A stretch of DNA of 64,000 nt from Sphingobacterium sp. SGR-19. GTDB lineage: Bacteria > Bacteroidota > Bacteroidia > Sphingobacteriales > Sphingobacteriaceae. The DNA is taken from positions 51,579 to 115,578 of the forward strand of contig NZ_JAAKGS010000011.1 in the NCBI RefSeq assembly GCF_011043555.1. Reading direction: 5' to 3'. Of this stretch, positions 55,794-62,663 are shown one piece after another. Below the pieces are notes generated by a model. That model made no database searches. It had not been told where the DNA came from and worked only from the letters and a program-made list of their open reading frames with translations. Position numbers and translations under genes: made by a program. Each line of letters opens with the position of its first letter. Within the stretch, counting starts at the first letter, position 1.

Positions 55794-56507
55794 ATGAAGC
55801 AGGCGAACGATGTATTTAAGCGATACAGCAGACAAATATTTATTGAGGAGATAGGCGTAGACGGTCAGCGTAAGATAGGTAAAACAAAGGTTCTCGTGGT
55901 GGGGGCAGGTGGATTGGGCAGCCCTGTCATACAGTACCTGGCGGCTGCGGGTATAGGGATGTTGGCCGTAGTCGATTTCGATGACGTAGAGATACATAAT
56001 CTTAATAGGCAGGTCATCCACAAGGAAAGTACGGTTGGGAAATCCAAGACAGAAAGTGCCGCGGATTTTGTTAGGGAATTCAATAGCCAAATCACCTTTG
56101 TCCCTATCCACCGTAAGATAGACGCGGAGAATGCGGGGGACCTGATCCGTAACTACGATATTGTAGTGGATGGTTCCGATAATTTTACCACACGCTATAT
56201 CGTGAATGATGCCTGTGCAGCGCTGAATAAACCATTGGTTTACGGGAGCATTTTCGCTTTTGAAGGACAAGTAGCTGTTTTTAATTTTCAAGGAAGTAAA
56301 AATCTCCGGGATCTATTTCCAGAAGCTCCCAATCCTGAAGATATACCTAATTGTGACCGACACGGCGTATTGGGTCCGCTGCCTGGAGTGGTCGGTACAA
56401 TGATGGCTATGCAGGTACTTAAAATAATTACGGGTTTACCCGTAGAGACTAACCAATTAACGATTGTCGACACCTTAAACTGGAATTTTATGACAATTAC
56501 CTTTTGA
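55794..56507 (+). CDS. thiF: ThiF/MoeB/HesA-family adenylyltransferase
   Basis: A 237-residue E1-like enzyme expected to adenylate the ThiS C-terminus. KRYSRQIFIEEIGVDGQRKI, VLVVGAGGLGSPVIQYLAAAGIG (nucleotide loop), DFDDVEIHNLNRQV, VDGSDNFTTRYIVND and NCDRHGVLGPLPGVVGTMMA are the family blocks. The paired CxxC zinc motifs of many relatives are not present. Position as last thi gene makes thiF the best name; MoeB is the alternative. The ATG at 55794 follows AAAGGAA; it is eight bases after thiH. Confidence 0.9.
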   Translation: MKQANDVFKRYSRQIFIEEIGVDGQRKIGKTKVLVVGAGGLGSPVIQYLAAAGIGMLAVVDFDDVEIHNLNRQVIHKESTVGKSKTESAADFVREFNSQITFVPIHRKIDAENAGDLIRNYDIVVDGSDNFTTRYIVNDACAALNKPLVYGSIFAFEGQVAVFNFQGSKNLRDLFPEAPNPEDIPNCDRHGVLGPLPGVVGTMMAMQVLKIITGLPVETNQLTIVDTLNWNFMTITF

Positions 56508-56546
56508 TGCCTTCGGATTATGACTTTTAGATGAGAGATATTCCGC

Positions 56547-56554
56547 TAATTTTG
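56547..56554 (+). promoter_or_regulatory. Candidate -7 box before the MBL-fold gene
   Basis: TAATTTTG matches TAnnTTTG and ends nine bases before the ATG at 56564. This decides the start: an upstream in-frame ATG at 56531 would precede the promoter. Confidence 0.55.
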
Positions 56555-56563
56555 GTTGTATCA

Positions 56564-57676
56564 ATGAAAAAGTTTTTAATTCGAAGTATGCAGACTTTAC
56601 TACTCTTGATCATCTTGCTGATCATTGGCGGGCTTATGTATATGCGGCATGATCGTTTCGGGGCAAATGCCAATGGAGATCGCCTTGCGTTGATGGAAAG
56701 CAAGCCTAATTATCATGATGGAGCTTTTGATAATATCGAACCTACGCCGGCATTAGCAGAAGGCGTTACTTATCGGGATATTATCAGAGGGTTCTTCTTT
56801 ACAAAGAAAGTGCGTAATGTTCCCCATGACTCCATACCGGTTATCAAAAGCAACTTACATACCCTTCCTGCGGATAGCAATGTTTATGTGTGGTTTGGAC
56901 ATTCATCCTATTTTATCCAATTGGATGGAAAGAAAATTTTAGTAGATCCCGTGTTCAGCAAATACGCTACACCGGTACGTATTAATGTGCGTGCTTTCAA
57001 TAGCACATATAACTACACTGTTCAGGATATGCCTGAAATAGATATACTATTTATTACACATGATCATTGGGATCATTTGGATTACAATACGTTTATGAAG
57101 CTTAAGCATAAAGTTAAACATATCGTCACAGGTCTTGGCGTAGGAGCACACTTGGAAAAATGGGGCTATCCAGCCAATCAGATTACGGAATTATATTGGG
57201 GAGATAGCGTTGAACTTGAAGGTATGCAGATTACTTCCACTACAGCGAGACATTTTTCGGGCCGTACGTTTAAAAGGAATACGACGCTTTGGTCATCGTT
57301 CATCCTGAATGGATCTAAAAAATTATTCTTGGGTGGAGATAGTGGTTATGGTAAGCATTTTAAAAATATTGGGCAACAATACGGACCTTTTGATTTTGCG
57401 ATTCTGGAAAACGGACAGTACAATGAAATGTGGCATAATATTCACATGATGCCCGAAGAGGTCGTCACAGCGACACAGGAACTGCAAGCGGCTTATGTGA
57501 TTCCTGTCCATTCTTCGAAATTTCCACTTGCGAACCACCCTTGGGATGAACCGCTGATTAGGATTACCAAAGCGGCTCAGGAAAGTCATGTTGATGTTAT
57601 TACGCCACAGATAGGGCAGGTGGTTTACATGGACAGTATTGCATCGAATAGCGCTTGGTGGGAGGGGATTCGGTAA
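56564..57676 (+). CDS. MBL-fold metallo-hydrolase, membrane-anchored, NAPE-PLD-like
   Basis: A 370-residue metallo-beta-lactamase-fold protein with one N-terminal membrane anchor (about residues 8-28, LLLLIILLIIGGLMYM). VWFGHSSYFIQLDGKKILVDPVF is the first strand pair, FITHDHWDHLDY the HxHxDH metal motif, then ARHFSGRTFKRNTTLWSSF, LFLGGDSGYG and IPVHSSKF. The pattern is that of NAPE-PLD/UlaG-like enzymes that cleave phosphodiesters or lactones. Substrate unknown. It may be followed in the same transcript by the isochorismatase-like gene 23 bases later. Confidence 0.88.
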   Translation: MKKFLIRSMQTLLLLIILLIIGGLMYMRHDRFGANANGDRLALMESKPNYHDGAFDNIEPTPALAEGVTYRDIIRGFFFTKKVRNVPHDSIPVIKSNLHTLPADSNVYVWFGHSSYFIQLDGKKILVDPVFSKYATPVRINVRAFNSTYNYTVQDMPEIDILFITHDHWDHLDYNTFMKLKHKVKHIVTGLGVGAHLEKWGYPANQITELYWGDSVELEGMQITSTTARHFSGRTFKRNTTLWSSFILNGSKKLFLGGDSGYGKHFKNIGQQYGPFDFAILENGQYNEMWHNIHMMPEEVVTATQELQAAYVIPVHSSKFPLANHPWDEPLIRITKAAQESHVDVITPQIGQVVYMDSIASNSAWWEGIR

Positions 57677-57699
57677 TTAAATGTTAACATGTCTATGAT

Positions 57700-58614
57700 A
57701 TGAAAGCAGCTTACGAAGATATTGTTAACACCAATCACATCGCTTCATTTGTTAGTAGAGAAAATATAGCAGATATCTTGGCGTTAGCGCAACGTGAACA
57801 TATCGCACCTGCTTCGCAAGATGTAAAACGAAGTTTACTTTTAGCTATCGATGTGCAAAATGATTTTATGGAAGGCATAGGCAGTCTGGGCGTAGCAGGC
57901 TCGAAAGGAGATGTACGACGTCTAACGAAATGGATGTATCGTAATATCAAATCGTTGACCGGAGTGATTTGCAGTCTGGATTGCCATTCGATGATGCAAA
58001 TTTTTCACCCGGTTTGGTGGTTGGATGAGGAGGGGAAGCATCCAGCACCTTTTACAATTATCAGCTATCATGATGCTGTAAACGGAGTCTGGACAGTAGC
58101 CAATGGAGAGACGGGACGTTCTTTAGAATACTTGCGTAACCTGGAATTTGAGGGTAAAAAGCAACTTTGCATTTGGCCGTATCATTGCCTAGAGGGTACA
58201 TCGGGTGCGAAACTCGAGTCCGAGTTTACAAAGATGTTATATTTTCATGCAGCAGCACGTAACGCTAAGCCTAAATTGGTTTATAAAGGACAAAATCCTT
58301 ATACCGAAATGTATGGCATCATCAAAGCGGAATACGACCAGGAACACTTTGTAAACCATACCGTGCTTAATGCCATCCGTGCGTATGATGCTATTTTTAT
58401 CGCTGGCGAGGCTTCGAGCCACTGCGTGTTAGCTTCTGTGGAACAAATTTTGGAGCATTATGCAACCGATAGATCGATTACGTCGCGTATTACGGTGTTG
58501 GAAGACTGTATGTCTCCGATTGCCGGTTTTGAAAACAGTACACGACAGCGGTTTGAAGAACTAAAGGATACGTATGGTGTTCAGATCAAAAAATCTACGG
58601 AAGTAGCGATATAA
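57700..58614 (+). CDS. Cysteine hydrolase, nicotinamidase/isochorismatase-like
   Basis: A 304-residue isochorismatase-fold hydrolase. The catalytic triad is visible: Asp in LLLAIDVQNDFMEGIGSLGV, Lys-equivalent region in IWPYHCLEGTSGAKLE, and the nucleophile Cys in IFIAGEASSHCVLASVEQ. The His in CSLDCHSMMQIFHP suits a nicotinamidase-like metal site, and the chain is longer than PncA. NAD recycling is possible but the amide substrate is unproven. Confidence 0.88.
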   Translation: MKAAYEDIVNTNHIASFVSRENIADILALAQREHIAPASQDVKRSLLLAIDVQNDFMEGIGSLGVAGSKGDVRRLTKWMYRNIKSLTGVICSLDCHSMMQIFHPVWWLDEEGKHPAPFTIISYHDAVNGVWTVANGETGRSLEYLRNLEFEGKKQLCIWPYHCLEGTSGAKLESEFTKMLYFHAAARNAKPKLVYKGQNPYTEMYGIIKAEYDQEHFVNHTVLNAIRAYDAIFIAGEASSHCVLASVEQILEHYATDRSITSRITVLEDCMSPIAGFENSTRQRFEELKDTYGVQIKKSTEVAI

Positions 58615-58617
58615 TAA

Positions 58618-58647
58618 GAATAGCCACAATTTAAATCGTGGCTATTC
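58618..58647. terminator. Two-way hairpin between convergent genes
   Basis: GAATAGCCAC (58618-58627) and GTGGCTATTC (58638-58647) form a perfect 10-bp stem with further A/T pairing in the loop. It sits between the hydrolase stop (58614) and the convergent Lys-rich gene (58657); no strong T run, so efficiency is unsure. Confidence 0.65.
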
Positions 58648-58656
58648 TGCAAATTT

Positions 58657-59409
58657 CTATTTCTTTTTTTTCTTTCCTTTTGTTGCTTTTTTTTCTTTTT
58701 TATCCAGTACGTCCTCAATTAGCTTTTTTAATTTTTTCTTGAGTCCACCAAGTGGTTTTTCGTCTTTTACCTTTGTCTTCTTATCAACCGTCTTTTTAGA
58801 CTTTGGCTTGGTCTTTTTGCTGTCTTTCTTATTTTCCTTTTTATCCTTTTCTTTCTTTTTGCCTGGCTTCACTTGCTCTTTTATTTCACTTTTATAAGAT
58901 GCCTCTTTAACAAGTTTCTTGGCGTCGGCCGATTTTTGTTTTTTCTGCCCACTTTTTTCAGTTGACGAAGATGTAGAACCCTTTTTTAACTTAGGAGTGT
59001 CTTTAATTGCACTATCGGTTTTTGGTGCTGCAGTTTTCGTTGCAGAAGTTGCTTTTGGCGTGCTAGCGGTAGCTGGCTTAGCGGGTGTAGCCTTGCTTGC
59101 TACGGTAGCCGCAGGCTTTGCTGCACTATCGGTCTTTGGCACTGCAGTTTTCGTTGCAGAAGTTGCTTTTGGCTTGCTAGCGGTAGCTGGCTTAGCGGGT
59201 GTAGCCTTGCTTGCTGCGGTAGCCGCAGGCTTCGCTGCGCTATTTGTTTTTGGCGCCGCAGTTTTTTTTGCAGAAGCTGTCTTCGGTTTGCTCGCCGTAG
59301 CGGGTTTAGCAACGGTGGTCTTATCTACGGTTTCTGTAGGTTTTACGGATGACGCCGCTGTTTCTTTAAGCGGTTCATTCTCCGGATTTGATTTCTTTTC
59401 TGTAGCCAT
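58657..59409 (-). CDS. Lys/Ala-rich repetitive protein, histone-H1-like composition
   Basis: A 250-residue low-complexity protein. Residues about 34-139 are nearly three copies of a 38-residue Lys/Ala/Pro/Thr unit (AKPATASKPKATSATKTA core). The C-terminal third is very Lys-rich (KKKEKDKKENKKDSKKTKPK) and ends in KGKKKKK, with a short hydrophobic-basic helix GGLKKKLKKLIEDVLDKKE. The composition resembles bacterial H1-like nucleoid proteins and the tails of eukaryotic H1, so nucleic-acid binding is likely. Repeat number may vary between strains. It is divergent from ssrA. Confidence 0.8.
   Translation of the reverse strand: MATEKKSNPENEPLKETAASSVKPTETVDKTTVAKPATASKPKTASAKKTAAPKTNSAAKPAATAASKATPAKPATASKPKATSATKTAVPKTDSAAKPAATVASKATPAKPATASTPKATSATKTAAPKTDSAIKDTPKLKKGSTSSSTEKSGQKKQKSADAKKLVKEASYKSEIKEQVKPGKKKEKDKKENKKDSKKTKPKSKKTVDKKTKVKDEKPLGGLKKKLKKLIEDVLDKKEKKATKGKKKKK
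58993..59310 (-). repeat. 114-bp tandem coding repeats (about 2.8 copies)
   Basis: The 38-codon unit recurs at residues 34-71, 72-109 and 110-139. At DNA level, for example, the GGTGCTGCAG block at 59024 returns at 59138 with a 114-base step. These are in-frame coding repeats, prone to slippage. Confidence 0.85.
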
Positions 59410-59479
59410 GAAGATATGTTTAAATAAACTAAAATTATCTGTTTCCGTTCTAAATATAACGAAAACAAATAATTTTTCG

Positions 59480-59487
59480 TAATTTTG
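59480..59487 (+). promoter_or_regulatory. Candidate -7 box of ssrA
   Basis: TAATTTTG matches TAnnTTTG and ends 16 bases upstream of the mature tmRNA 5' end. Confidence 0.55.
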
Positions 59488-59503
59488 TAAATTATATAAT
59501 CAT

Positions 59504-59868
59504 GGGGTCGACCGGAATTGACAGGATAGCGATGGTTATGTAAGCATGCAGTGCATTGTTAGTCTAGCACTTTAATCTGAACTTTCAACTTTATAATTGG
59601 CGAAGAAAACTACGCCTTAGCTGCTTAAGTTAGACTTAACATAGCTATTTGTCCCGTTAGATCCTGTTCTTTGGTCTAACATCAGGGGCATCGAACTATA
59701 GAACTGGCAAGTGTGATGTTGCTAAGCACTTGCGAGATACAGCAACTACGGAGAACGGTATAGGTAAGTTTCTCACCTTCCCTCTCCCGACAACTAAAGA
59801 GAAACTAAGCATGTAGAAAGCGTAAATCATACTATGTTTGGACGAGGGTTCGAATCCCTCCGGCTCCA
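59504..59868 (+). ncRNA. ssrA: Transfer-messenger RNA (tmRNA)
   Basis: The 5' end GGGGTCGACCGGAATTGACAG and the 3' end with T-arm GAGGGTTCGAATCCCTC and CGGCTCCA pair into the tRNA-like acceptor (GGGGTCG with CGGCTCC, two wobbles). CCA is not fully encoded (CACA follows). The tag reading frame is at 59599-59628: GGC GAA GAA AAC TAC GCC TTA GCT GCT TAA, giving GEENYALAA, the Bacteroidota-type degradation tag. It works with SmpB to rescue stalled ribosomes. Its 3' end is a common integration site for mobile elements, and an accessory region follows here. Confidence 0.96.
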
Positions 59869-59902
59869 CAAAACAACTTGAAATTCAATAATTTACAAGA
59901 TT

Positions 59903-59934
59903 AACACCCAAAACTACACCCAGTTTTGGGTGTT
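59903..59934 (+). terminator. Hairpin downstream of ssrA
   Basis: Perfect 13-bp inverted repeat AACACCCAAAACT / AGTTTTGGGTGTT with loop ACACCC, 35 bases after the tmRNA; only a T-rich, not pure T, tail follows. Probable ssrA terminator. Confidence 0.65.
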
Positions 59935-60028
59935 GTTATATTAATACAATTCAAAATTATGTTGGAGAGTTTATTTAATAATATTCATTAATCGTATTTT
60001 GCTGTAACTCGCGAAAGGTGTATTAAAA

Positions 60029-60078
60029 GTTCGAATCCTGCCACCCCGACAAAAGCCACTGATAATCAGTGGATTTTT
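60029..60078 (+). other. 3' fragment of a tRNA-Pro gene with hairpin, likely attachment-site remnant
   Basis: GTTCGAATCCTGCC then ACCCCGACA (60029-60051) is the end of the T-arm and acceptor of a tRNA-Pro-like gene (whole genes begin CGGGGTG). The upstream half is absent: the bases before it (TATTAAAA) cannot pair to CTGCC. CCACTGA-TAA-TCAGTGG plus a T run (60056-60078) follows, as a tRNA terminator would. Such 3' fragments are left at one end of elements integrated in tRNA genes. Confidence 0.6.
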
Positions 60079-60182
60079 CTATTTTCGGACTTATTTCGGA
60101 CAAAAATTACTTATTTTTCAACTTAATATTAAGATCGGTAAGTCTAGATTAGGGTAGTCTCATATAGTGTTTATCTTAGAAA

Positions 60183-61023
60183 TTATAAAAAATCTAGTGG
60201 GCTTGGGGTCTTTTTCTTATCAATATCTGTGATATGTGTGTAGATCATGGTAGTCTTGATATTCTCATGACCTAGTAATTCCTGAACAATTCGAATATCA
60301 ATACCGGACTGAATTAAATGTGTAGCATACGAATGTCGTAACGTATGGACTGTACCTTCGGTTTTGATCTTAGCCATTGATAATGATTTTTTTTAAAATA
60401 AGCTGAACACTTCTTTCACTATATCGATTTCCTCTTTCTCCTTCAAAAAGATAGTCGCTAGGTTTATAAATTAGATAATATTCGCGTAAAATATCTAGCA
60501 ACTTATCAGGTAATGAAACAATTCGGTCTTTGTTTCCTTTGCTTTGGTTGATACGTATCATCTTATTAGATGATCGGATATCTTTTATTTTGAGGTTTAG
60601 TAACTCACTAAGGCGTAGTCCGCAGCTATATATAGTTGTTAATATGGCCTTATGTTTAATGTTTTCCGTATTATCTAATAGTAGTCTGATCTCTTCTTTG
60701 GAAAAGAATTTTGGCAGTTTGTTTAAATGTCTTTTAGGGTATAAGTAATCAAGTTTAATTTTTTCATTCAGTATCAATTCATAAATTTTCTTAATAGCTC
60801 CAACTAAACCTTTTTGATAGGAAATACTGATTTTTTCTTTTTGAACTTTTTCATTTATAAAGGATTCTATAATAGTAATTGGTATTGATTCTAAAGAGGG
60901 ATAATTATCAACATATTTGAGAAATAAACGGGCATAATCTTTATATGCTTTAACTGTATTGTTAGCATATCTTTGCGTAGTCAGCTTTTTTTCAAATGTT
61001 TTCAGTATAGTTTCGTTATCCAT
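60183..61023 (-). pseudogene. Xer/IntI-like tyrosine recombinase, frameshifted in an A8 run
   Basis: Two overlapping frames together encode about 279 residues of a tyrosine recombinase. The N-part has the SAM-like core-binding domain (TQRYANNTVKAYKDYARLF) and catalytic Arg137 in SCGLRLSELL plus SKGNKDRIVSLP. The C-part has HTLRHSYATHL, LLGHENI and the nucleophile Tyr in TTMIYTHI, ending SPLDFL. The C-terminal part closely resembles IntI and XerC. The break lies at T8 on the plus strand (60387-60394); with seven instead of eight, LILKK joins SLSMAKIKTEG. The roughly 20-residue insertion near patch III that marks IntI is absent. Mutation, sequencing error or transcript slippage are all possible. 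Confidence 0.85.
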
Positions 61024-61200
61024 ATAGAGATAACGATTTATTCATATCAATTGTTTCGTTTTACGGTATTTAATGTTGTGTCAACATGTTAAAATATAGT
61101 CTGTTATATCGTCTTTGGATCTGTAAGGCGAAGTGCGTCTATAGAGACGGATTGGCGAAATATTTTGTATATTAGCTTCGCTAAAGAATATGTTAGGTGC
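61024..61200. other. Putative attI-like region with core site G^TTAGGTGC
   Basis: The spacer between the divergent recombinase and cassette A ends in GTTAGGTGC (61192-61200), where the first cassette begins after the G. No paired long arms as in the attC-like sites are seen, only short palindromes (TGTTG-TGT-CAACA at 61074-61086; CGTCT-ATAG-AGACG at 61136-61149; TTAGC-TTC-GCTAA near 61172-61184). TATATTAG at 61168-61175 resembles a -7 box reading into cassette A, a possible cassette promoter. This is the position attI and Pc hold in integrons. Confidence 0.5.
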
Positions 61201-61223
61201 AAGCAGGACAAAAACCGTCAAAA

Positions 61224-61790
61224 ATGGGACACATAAGAGAATACTATGAAAGAATCGTAAAGCTACAAGAATCGGAATGGGAATTTATAGCTTCACATTT
61301 TGACAGAAAGGTGTTTGCCAAAAACCAAATCATCACACGGCAGGGCGAAACGGAAAATTACCTTTCATTCGTTGAAACGGGCATCGTTCGGTTTTACATT
61401 CCCGATGATGAAAACGAACTGACTTTTAATTTCAGTTTCGACAAAGAATTTACCTGTGCTTACGACTCTTTTCTCACGCAAACACCGTCCGAATACGAAT
61501 TACAGGCATTGACGGAAACCGTTGTTTGGCAAATTTCCTTTGACGATTTGCAAAAAGTGTATGCCCAGACCAAAGTTGGGAATTATTTAGGACGCTTCGC
61601 TTCCGAAAAATTGTTTTTGGCTAAAAGCAAACGTGAACTGTCCTTGCTTAAATACAATGCGAAAGAGCGTTATTTAAGACTGTTCAGCGAACAGCCCGAC
61701 ATTTTAAAATTCATTCCGCTAAAATACGTGGCTTCCTACATCGGAATAACGCCACAGGGCTTGAGCCGTATTCGCAGACAGATTACTTAA
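61224..61790 (+). CDS. Crp/Fnr-family transcriptional regulator (cassette A)
   Basis: A 188-residue regulator with an N-terminal cyclic-nucleotide-binding-like fold (FAKNQIITRQGETENYLSFVETGIVRFYI, about residues 35-63) and a C-terminal winged helix (IPLKYVASYIGITPQGLSRIRRQIT) that ends right after the recognition helix, usual for the Bacteroidota group. No cysteines for an Fe-S cluster are apparent. The ATG at 61224 is chosen: an upstream GTG lies inside the cassette core site. Only 31 bases separate the cassette border from the ATG, so it probably depends on a promoter outside the cassette. Confidence 0.88.
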   Translation: MGHIREYYERIVKLQESEWEFIASHFDRKVFAKNQIITRQGETENYLSFVETGIVRFYIPDDENELTFNFSFDKEFTCAYDSFLTQTPSEYELQALTETVVWQISFDDLQKVYAQTKVGNYLGRFASEKLFLAKSKRELSLLKYNAKERYLRLFSEQPDILKFIPLKYVASYIGITPQGLSRIRRQIT

Positions 61791-61848
61791 CATAGGTTCA
61801 TTGCCAACCTTGTTCATTCTTTGGAACTTTGCGATAAAAAGCAAAGGA

Positions 61849-62430
61849 ATGAAACGACCTATTTTAGCATACGGACACAGCATTTTAAAACAAAAGTGCA
61901 ACGACATCGAAAAGAATTATCCCGAGTTGGACAAGCTAATAGCCGATATGTGGGAAACAATGAAAAACGCCAATGGTTGCGGATTGGCTTCGCCACAAAT
62001 CGGACTTCCGATAAGACTTTTTGTAGTGGACAGTAAAACAACTTTTGAAAATCTTGACGAAGCGGACAGGGAAATCTATTTTGACAAAGACGACAAAGGA
62101 ATAATGGAAACTTTTATCAACGCAAAAATCATTGAACGTTCCGCAGAGCTTTGGGAAGACGAAGAAGGCTGTTTAAGTATCCCAAATTTATCGCAAAAAG
62201 TAAAAAGACCTTGGACGATTAGTATAGAATATTACAACAAAGATTTTGACTTTCAAACAAAGACATTTAGTGGAACGACCGCAAGAATGATACAGCACGA
62301 ATACGACCACACAGAAGGAATTTTGTATCTTGACTATCTAAAACCATTGACCAGAAGGCTGATGGAATCCAAACTTAAAAAGATTGCAAAAGGACAGATA
62401 AAGACGAAATATCCAATAAAATTCGTGTAA
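61849..62430 (+). CDS. def: Peptide deformylase (cassette A)
   Basis: A 193-residue metalloenzyme removing the formyl group from new proteins. All three motifs are present: GCGLASPQIG (motif 1), EEGCLSIPN (motif 2, metal Cys) and QHEYDHTEG (motif 3, HExxH-type with metal histidines). Length and order match Bacteroidota PDF. The ATG at 61849 follows AAAGGA. A chromosomal def is essential and expected elsewhere, so this cassette copy may be an extra one, possibly giving tolerance to PDF inhibitors; that role is inference. Confidence 0.95.
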   Translation: MKRPILAYGHSILKQKCNDIEKNYPELDKLIADMWETMKNANGCGLASPQIGLPIRLFVVDSKTTFENLDEADREIYFDKDDKGIMETFINAKIIERSAELWEDEEGCLSIPNLSQKVKRPWTISIEYYNKDFDFQTKTFSGTTARMIQHEYDHTEGILYLDYLKPLTRRLMESKLKKIAKGQIKTKYPIKFV

Positions 62431-62438
62431 AAATGCCA

Positions 62439-62573
62439 GCACCTAACAATGTGTATAAGCAATAGCGGGGAAAGTGCCAAAACCAAAGTTTTTGCCTTTT
62501 AGCTATCTTTGTGCTAAACTGAACAGTAAGCGTACAAAACCCGCTACTGCTCATACACTTGACCGTTACCTGC
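62439..62573. other. attC-like site ending cassette A
   Basis: Inverse core GCACCTAAC (62439-62447) and core GTTACCTGC (62565-62573) flank two long arms: GTGTATAAGCAATAGCGGG (62451-62469) and CCCGCTACTGCTCATACAC (62540-62558). These pair at 17 of 19 positions; the two exceptions are A-C on the top strand but T-G wobbles on the bottom strand, so the bottom strand folds better, as in real attC sites. The spacers between core and arm are unequal (3 and 6 bases). The terminal loop (62470-62539) is 70 bases. Cassette A's first bases TTAGGTGC pair exactly with GCACCTAA here. Confidence 0.75.
62504..62511 (+). promoter_or_regulatory. -7-like box inside the attC loop
   Basis: TATCTTTG matches TAnnTTTG exactly and lies in the loop of the attC-like site, reading toward cassette B. 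No TTG at the usual -33 spacing is evident, so the promoter call is tentative. Confidence 0.35.
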
Positions 62574-62613
62574 AATCCTAACAGAAAAACAACCAACAGA
62601 CAAAAATCAATTT

Positions 62614-62624
62614 ATTTGCCAAAT
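62614..62624. promoter_or_regulatory. Candidate Crp/Fnr operator before the cassette B regulator
   Basis: Palindrome ATTTG-C-CAAAT centred at 62619. A -7-like TACCTTGC (62652-62659) follows and the ATG is at 62664, placing the palindrome about 45 bases upstream of the expected start of transcription. The same palindrome, with central G, recurs at 63243-63255. Confidence 0.55.
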
Positions 62625-62663
62625 GACAACTTTTAACAGAACTACACTTGCTACCTTGCGACT

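Larger units (their letters stand above)
59869..60182. other. Non-coding junction between ssrA and the recombinase gene
   Basis: No gene is visible in these 314 bases. They hold a 13-bp hairpin (59903-59934), a 3' fragment of a tRNA-Pro gene with its hairpin (60029-60078), and a direct repeat TTTCGGAC at 60083-60090 and 60094-60101 that could be recombinase arm sites. Base composition becomes AT-rich from here on. It looks like a mobile-element border. Confidence 0.65.

Noticed and set aside
58993..59310. Possible CRISPR or other repeat array
   Set aside because: The 114-bp units are contiguous, in frame and coding, without spacers.
58919..59482. Ala/Val-rich 187-codon frame on the plus strand
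   Set aside because: It is the antisense of the Lys/Ala repeat gene; its hydrophobic look comes from the complement of Lys/Ala codons, and it would run into the ssrA promoter.
60029..60051. Complete tRNA gene
   Set aside because: Only the T-loop and acceptor 3' half are present; the preceding bases cannot form the rest of the cloverleaf.
61197..61223. GTG start for the cassette A regulator
   Set aside because: The codon lies in the recombination core; the ATG at 61224 gives the usual length and lies inside the cassette.
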